Below, one piece after another: positions 5,462 through 7,311 of a DNA stretch of 7,311 nt; the first letter of the stretch is position 1, and each line of letters starts with the position of its first letter. The stretch is from Chitinophagaceae bacterium. GTDB taxonomy: Bacteria > Bacteroidota > Bacteroidia > Chitinophagales > Chitinophagaceae. The notes beneath the pieces are model-generated. The model saw only the letters and a program-made list of their open reading frames with translations. It was not told where the DNA came from and did not search any database. The position numbers and the translations under genes are program-made. Location of the stretch: the NCBI GenBank assembly GCA_947463755.1, contig CANHUK010000069.1, forward strand, positions 1-7,311. Reading direction: 5' to 3'.

Positions 5462-6088
5462 TCATTTCCCGTCCATGATGCGTATCGATTTGTAGATCAA
5501 CTCAGACATCCCCCGGGCGCCGAGTTTTTCGCTGATGTTGCGCCGGTGGGTACGGACGGTCAGTTCGCTCAGGAACAGGCGCTCTGCGATCTCGCGGGTG
5601 GAGCATCCCTCCGCCACCAGGGCCACGATCTCTTTCTCCCGCTTGGTGAGTTTCAGGCCGCCAATGAACAGATCGGTCACGGGTGCAGCATCGCCGATGT
5701 TCGGATCGATGTAATTACCGCCACTGCGCAGGGTTTTCAGCGCCTCCTGCAACACCTCACGTCCGGAGGTCTTGAGGACCCAGGCATGCAGTGGAAGCCC
5801 GTTCGGATCAGCCCCGATATCCGACGGCCGGTACATAGTCAGTACCATGATCCGCATCTCCGGCCAGCGCTGCCGGAGCTTTGGCAGCATGGCGATCCCG
5901 TTGTCCGGCGGGATGTTCACATCCAACAACAGGAGGTCTGCCGGCCTGGACGACAGGAGGGCCGTGAGCTCGGCGGCACTGGCGGCAATGCCGGACAGTT
6001 CATAGGCCGGATCCGACACGATGATACCGGCAATCCCTTCCGCAAACAGGCGATGGTCATCCGCGATCGCCACCCTTGTGATCTGCAT
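5462..6088 (-). CDS. NarL/FixJ-family response regulator, 208 aa
   Basis: This is a two-component transcription regulator. From the ATG at 6088 the receiver domain starts [12 protein letters not shown]. The acidic pair is D10/D11, the phosphoacceptor D56 (L-L-L-L-D-V-N-I-P), the switch Thr T84 (V-L-T-M-Y) and the conserved Lys K106 (V-L-K-T-S-G). The C-terminal LuxR-type helix-turn-helix covers about 143-205, with [25 protein letters not shown] and I-S-E-K-L-G. All key residues are present and length is typical. An ATG at 6118 would add ten residues ([10 protein letters not shown]) not usual for the family, so 6088 is preferred. The start lies inside the end of the kinase gene, a 32-nt overlap, so the two are co-transcribed and the kinase is the presumed phosphodonor. 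Targets are unknown; no operator is evident. Confidence 0.93.
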   Translation of the reverse strand: MQITRVAIADDHRLFAEGIAGIIVSDPAYELSGIAASAAELTALLSSRPADLLLLDVNIPPDNGIAMLPKLRQRWPEMRIMVLTMYRPSDIGADPNGLPLHAWVLKTSGREVLQEALKTLRSGGNYIDPNIGDAAPVTDLFIGGLKLTKREKEIVALVAEGCSTREIAERLFLSELTVRTHRRNISEKLGARGMSELIYKSIRIMDGK

Positions 6089-7311
6089 ATTCGTGTATGT
6101 TAAGTTCAATGGATACACTGAAACCCTCTCCCACCGCAGTTCGGATGCGACAGCGGCCGCCGAGGAACTCCGTCAATTCACCAATGCTGCGCAGACCGAT
6201 CCCGGCCGTCTGCCCTTCAAGCGATGCCGTCCCCCGGCCATTGTCCTCTACATAGACAGAAAGTTGCCGGCCATCGCAAATGACCTGCAGGATCACTTCG
6301 CTGGCGACGGCATGTTTGAATACATTCTGTAACAGCTCCTGCACCATGCGGTAGATGATGATCTCGTAGGTATGCGGCAGGCGGGCCTCATCCCCGAGCC
6401 ATTCGTACTGAAAAACGATGCCGGTTTCTGTCTGCAGAAACCTGACCTCTTCTGCCAGGGCCTCATGCAATCCCTTCTCCTGCAACACGAGGGGAGAAAA
6501 ACGATGGCTCATCCGTCGCACCTCCTCTGCCAGTCCCCCGATCCGTTCACTCAGATCCCGCCGGGCCTGCTCTGTCAGGTGCATCTGATCGGCTCGCAGC
6601 CGCAATAGGCCCAGATGCGCGCCCACACTGTCATGCAGCAGTGAGGAAAACCTGCGCATCTCCGTTTTCTGCCATTCAGCCGTCTCACTGAAGATGCGCG
6701 CCTGCTGTTGCAACAGCGCCCGCTGCAGCCGCCCGGCCTCCGCACTCAAATACCGGAACCGCCAGAAGAGCGAAGAAGCCACCACTGCCGCATCCGTCAG
6801 CAGCGCAACATAATGGGCCTTCAGGGTAAAGGGATGCTGTAAGATAAGATCCCGCTGTGCCAGCAGGAAAATACTGACCAGGATGGAATAACTTCCGAAA
6901 GACAGCAACATGAAATAGGCGAAACGCACCCGCATACGGACGCAGTAAATCGTTTCGACCAGGATGACCAGATAAAACAGCGGCACCAGTATGGCCGCGG
7001 CTTTCAGCCACCAGGCCTGTACCGACAGTCCGCCTGAGGACGACATCAACAGGGCCAGGGCATATAGCGCGAGATAGGTCGTCAGCAGCCAGCGATTGAA
7101 GCGATGAATGACCGGAAAAGAATGGCGGATCTCGAGCAATTCGTTGAAGAAAAGCAGCAGCGGAAAGAGGCTGGTCCCAAAAAGAAAGGGACGCAGCATA
7201 TCGTTCCAGCCCGGATGGTTCGGAAAGACGTATTGATACAGGACACCGGCATCCGATGAAAGATATCCCAGGATCGTAAGAAGATAGACCCCGTACCAAA
7301 GATAGACACGA
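6057..7311 (-). CDS. 7TMR-DISM-type sensor histidine kinase, HisKA_3/HPK7 class (N-terminus beyond window)
   Basis: The frame stays open from the right edge, so the gene is cut at its 5' end: 417 residues are visible. Before the first internal Met (codon at 7197-7199) lie 37 more coding residues, including L-W-Y-G-V-Y-L-L and [11 protein letters not shown]. These match the middle of a 7TMR-DISM membrane domain, so that Met is not the start. Several membrane helices occupy about residues 1-185 of the fragment. A coiled linker leads to the dimerisation helix with the phospho-His box S-S-L-L-H-D-S-V-G (His codon at 6633-6635). The ATPase domain follows with N box Q-N-V-F-K-H-A, G1 box V-E-D-N-G-R-G and G2 box G-I-G-L-R-S-I-G, all intact. 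The HD-x-V-G type pairs with LuxR-type regulators, as here. The missing part would normally hold an extracytoplasmic ligand-binding DISMED domain. The signal is unknown. Confidence 0.92.
   Translation of the reverse strand, partial: RVYLWYGVYLLTILGYLSSDAGVLYQYVFPNHPGWNDMLRPFLFGTSLFPLLLFFNELLEIRHSFPVIHRFNRWLLTTYLALYALALLMSSSGGLSVQAWWLKAAAILVPLFYLVILVETIYCVRMRVRFAYFMLLSFGSYSILVSIFLLAQRDLILQHPFTLKAHYVALLTDAAVVASSLFWRFRYLSAEAGRLQRALLQQQARIFSETAEWQKTEMRRFSSLLHDSVGAHLGLLRLRADQMHLTEQARRDLSERIGGLAEEVRRMSHRFSPLVLQEKGLHEALAEEVRFLQTETGIVFQYEWLGDEARLPHTYEIIIYRMVQELLQNVFKHAVASEVILQVICDGRQLSVYVEDNGRGTASLEGQTAGIGLRSIGELTEFLGGRCRIRTAVGEGFSVSIELNIHEYADHKGGDRG

Noticed and set aside
5396..6103. Plus-strand frame of 235 codons opposite the response regulator
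   Set aside because: The opposite strand holds every conserved residue of a receiver and LuxR domain; this frame is a shadow of high G+C coding sequence.
7197..7199. ATG at 7199 as start of the kinase
   Set aside because: The 37 codons upstream are open and encode a typical 7TMR-DISM stretch, so the true start is outside the window.
6685..7299. Minus-strand frame of 204 codons within the kinase
   Set aside because: It is a shifted frame of the kinase; the kinase frame carries the membrane domain and continues open to the window edge.
1..7311. CRISPR arrays, tRNA or rRNA genes, insertion sequences, attachment sites
   Set aside because: I saw no spaced direct repeats, cloverleaf, transposase or terminal inverted repeats anywhere in the window.

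Overview
The window looks like chromosomal DNA from a member of the Bacteroidota. Three things suggest this: a good match to the Bacteroidota promoter (TTG, 20 nt, TAATTTTG) before the PEGA-repeat gene; near absence of Shine-Dalgarno sequences; and a 7TMR-DISM-type histidine kinase paired with a LuxR-type response regulator. I cannot place the family or genus. Several 60-nt rows counted by hand give about 52-63% G+C for the flanking genes. Two rows in the 985-2652 gene each give 43%, so composition is uneven.

Layout, left to right. Positions 1-72 hold what may be the last 23 codons of a plus-strand gene. A plus-strand gene (137-934) encodes an unrecognised 265-aa protein with one N-terminal membrane segment. 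Everything to its right is on the minus strand. In transcription order, the first minus-strand unit is a two-component pair: a kinase truncated by the right window edge (6057-7311) overlapping a response regulator (5462-6088). Next comes a small DoxX-like membrane protein (4845-5225). It is followed by a secreted protein with four PEGA-like repeats (3435-4742) that has its own promoter and ends in a strong hairpin terminator (3369-3411). Last is a three-gene module (985-3294): a 51-aa cationic peptide, a 141-aa YbjN-like protein whose start overlaps the peptide's stop by 4 nt, and a 555-aa helical protein with a long uncharged hairpin-like segment.

The three-gene module is the part most worth attention. 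The 51-aa gene is short enough to be missed by gene callers. Its C-terminal residues (D-M-N-R-V-L-N-T-L-T-L) match the C-terminus of the 555-aa protein (D-V-K-V-V-V-N-T-L-N-L) at 6 of 11 positions, and both reading frames stop directly after the match. The gene between them belongs to a fold shared with type III secretion chaperones. My working inference is a chaperone with two clients that carry a common C-terminal tag, where the 555-aa protein could be a membrane-inserting or pore-forming effector. That function is inferred from layout and sequence character, not from recognised homology.

The other genes are more ordinary: a signalling pair of unknown stimulus, a DoxX-like membrane protein, and a periplasmic or surface PEGA protein.
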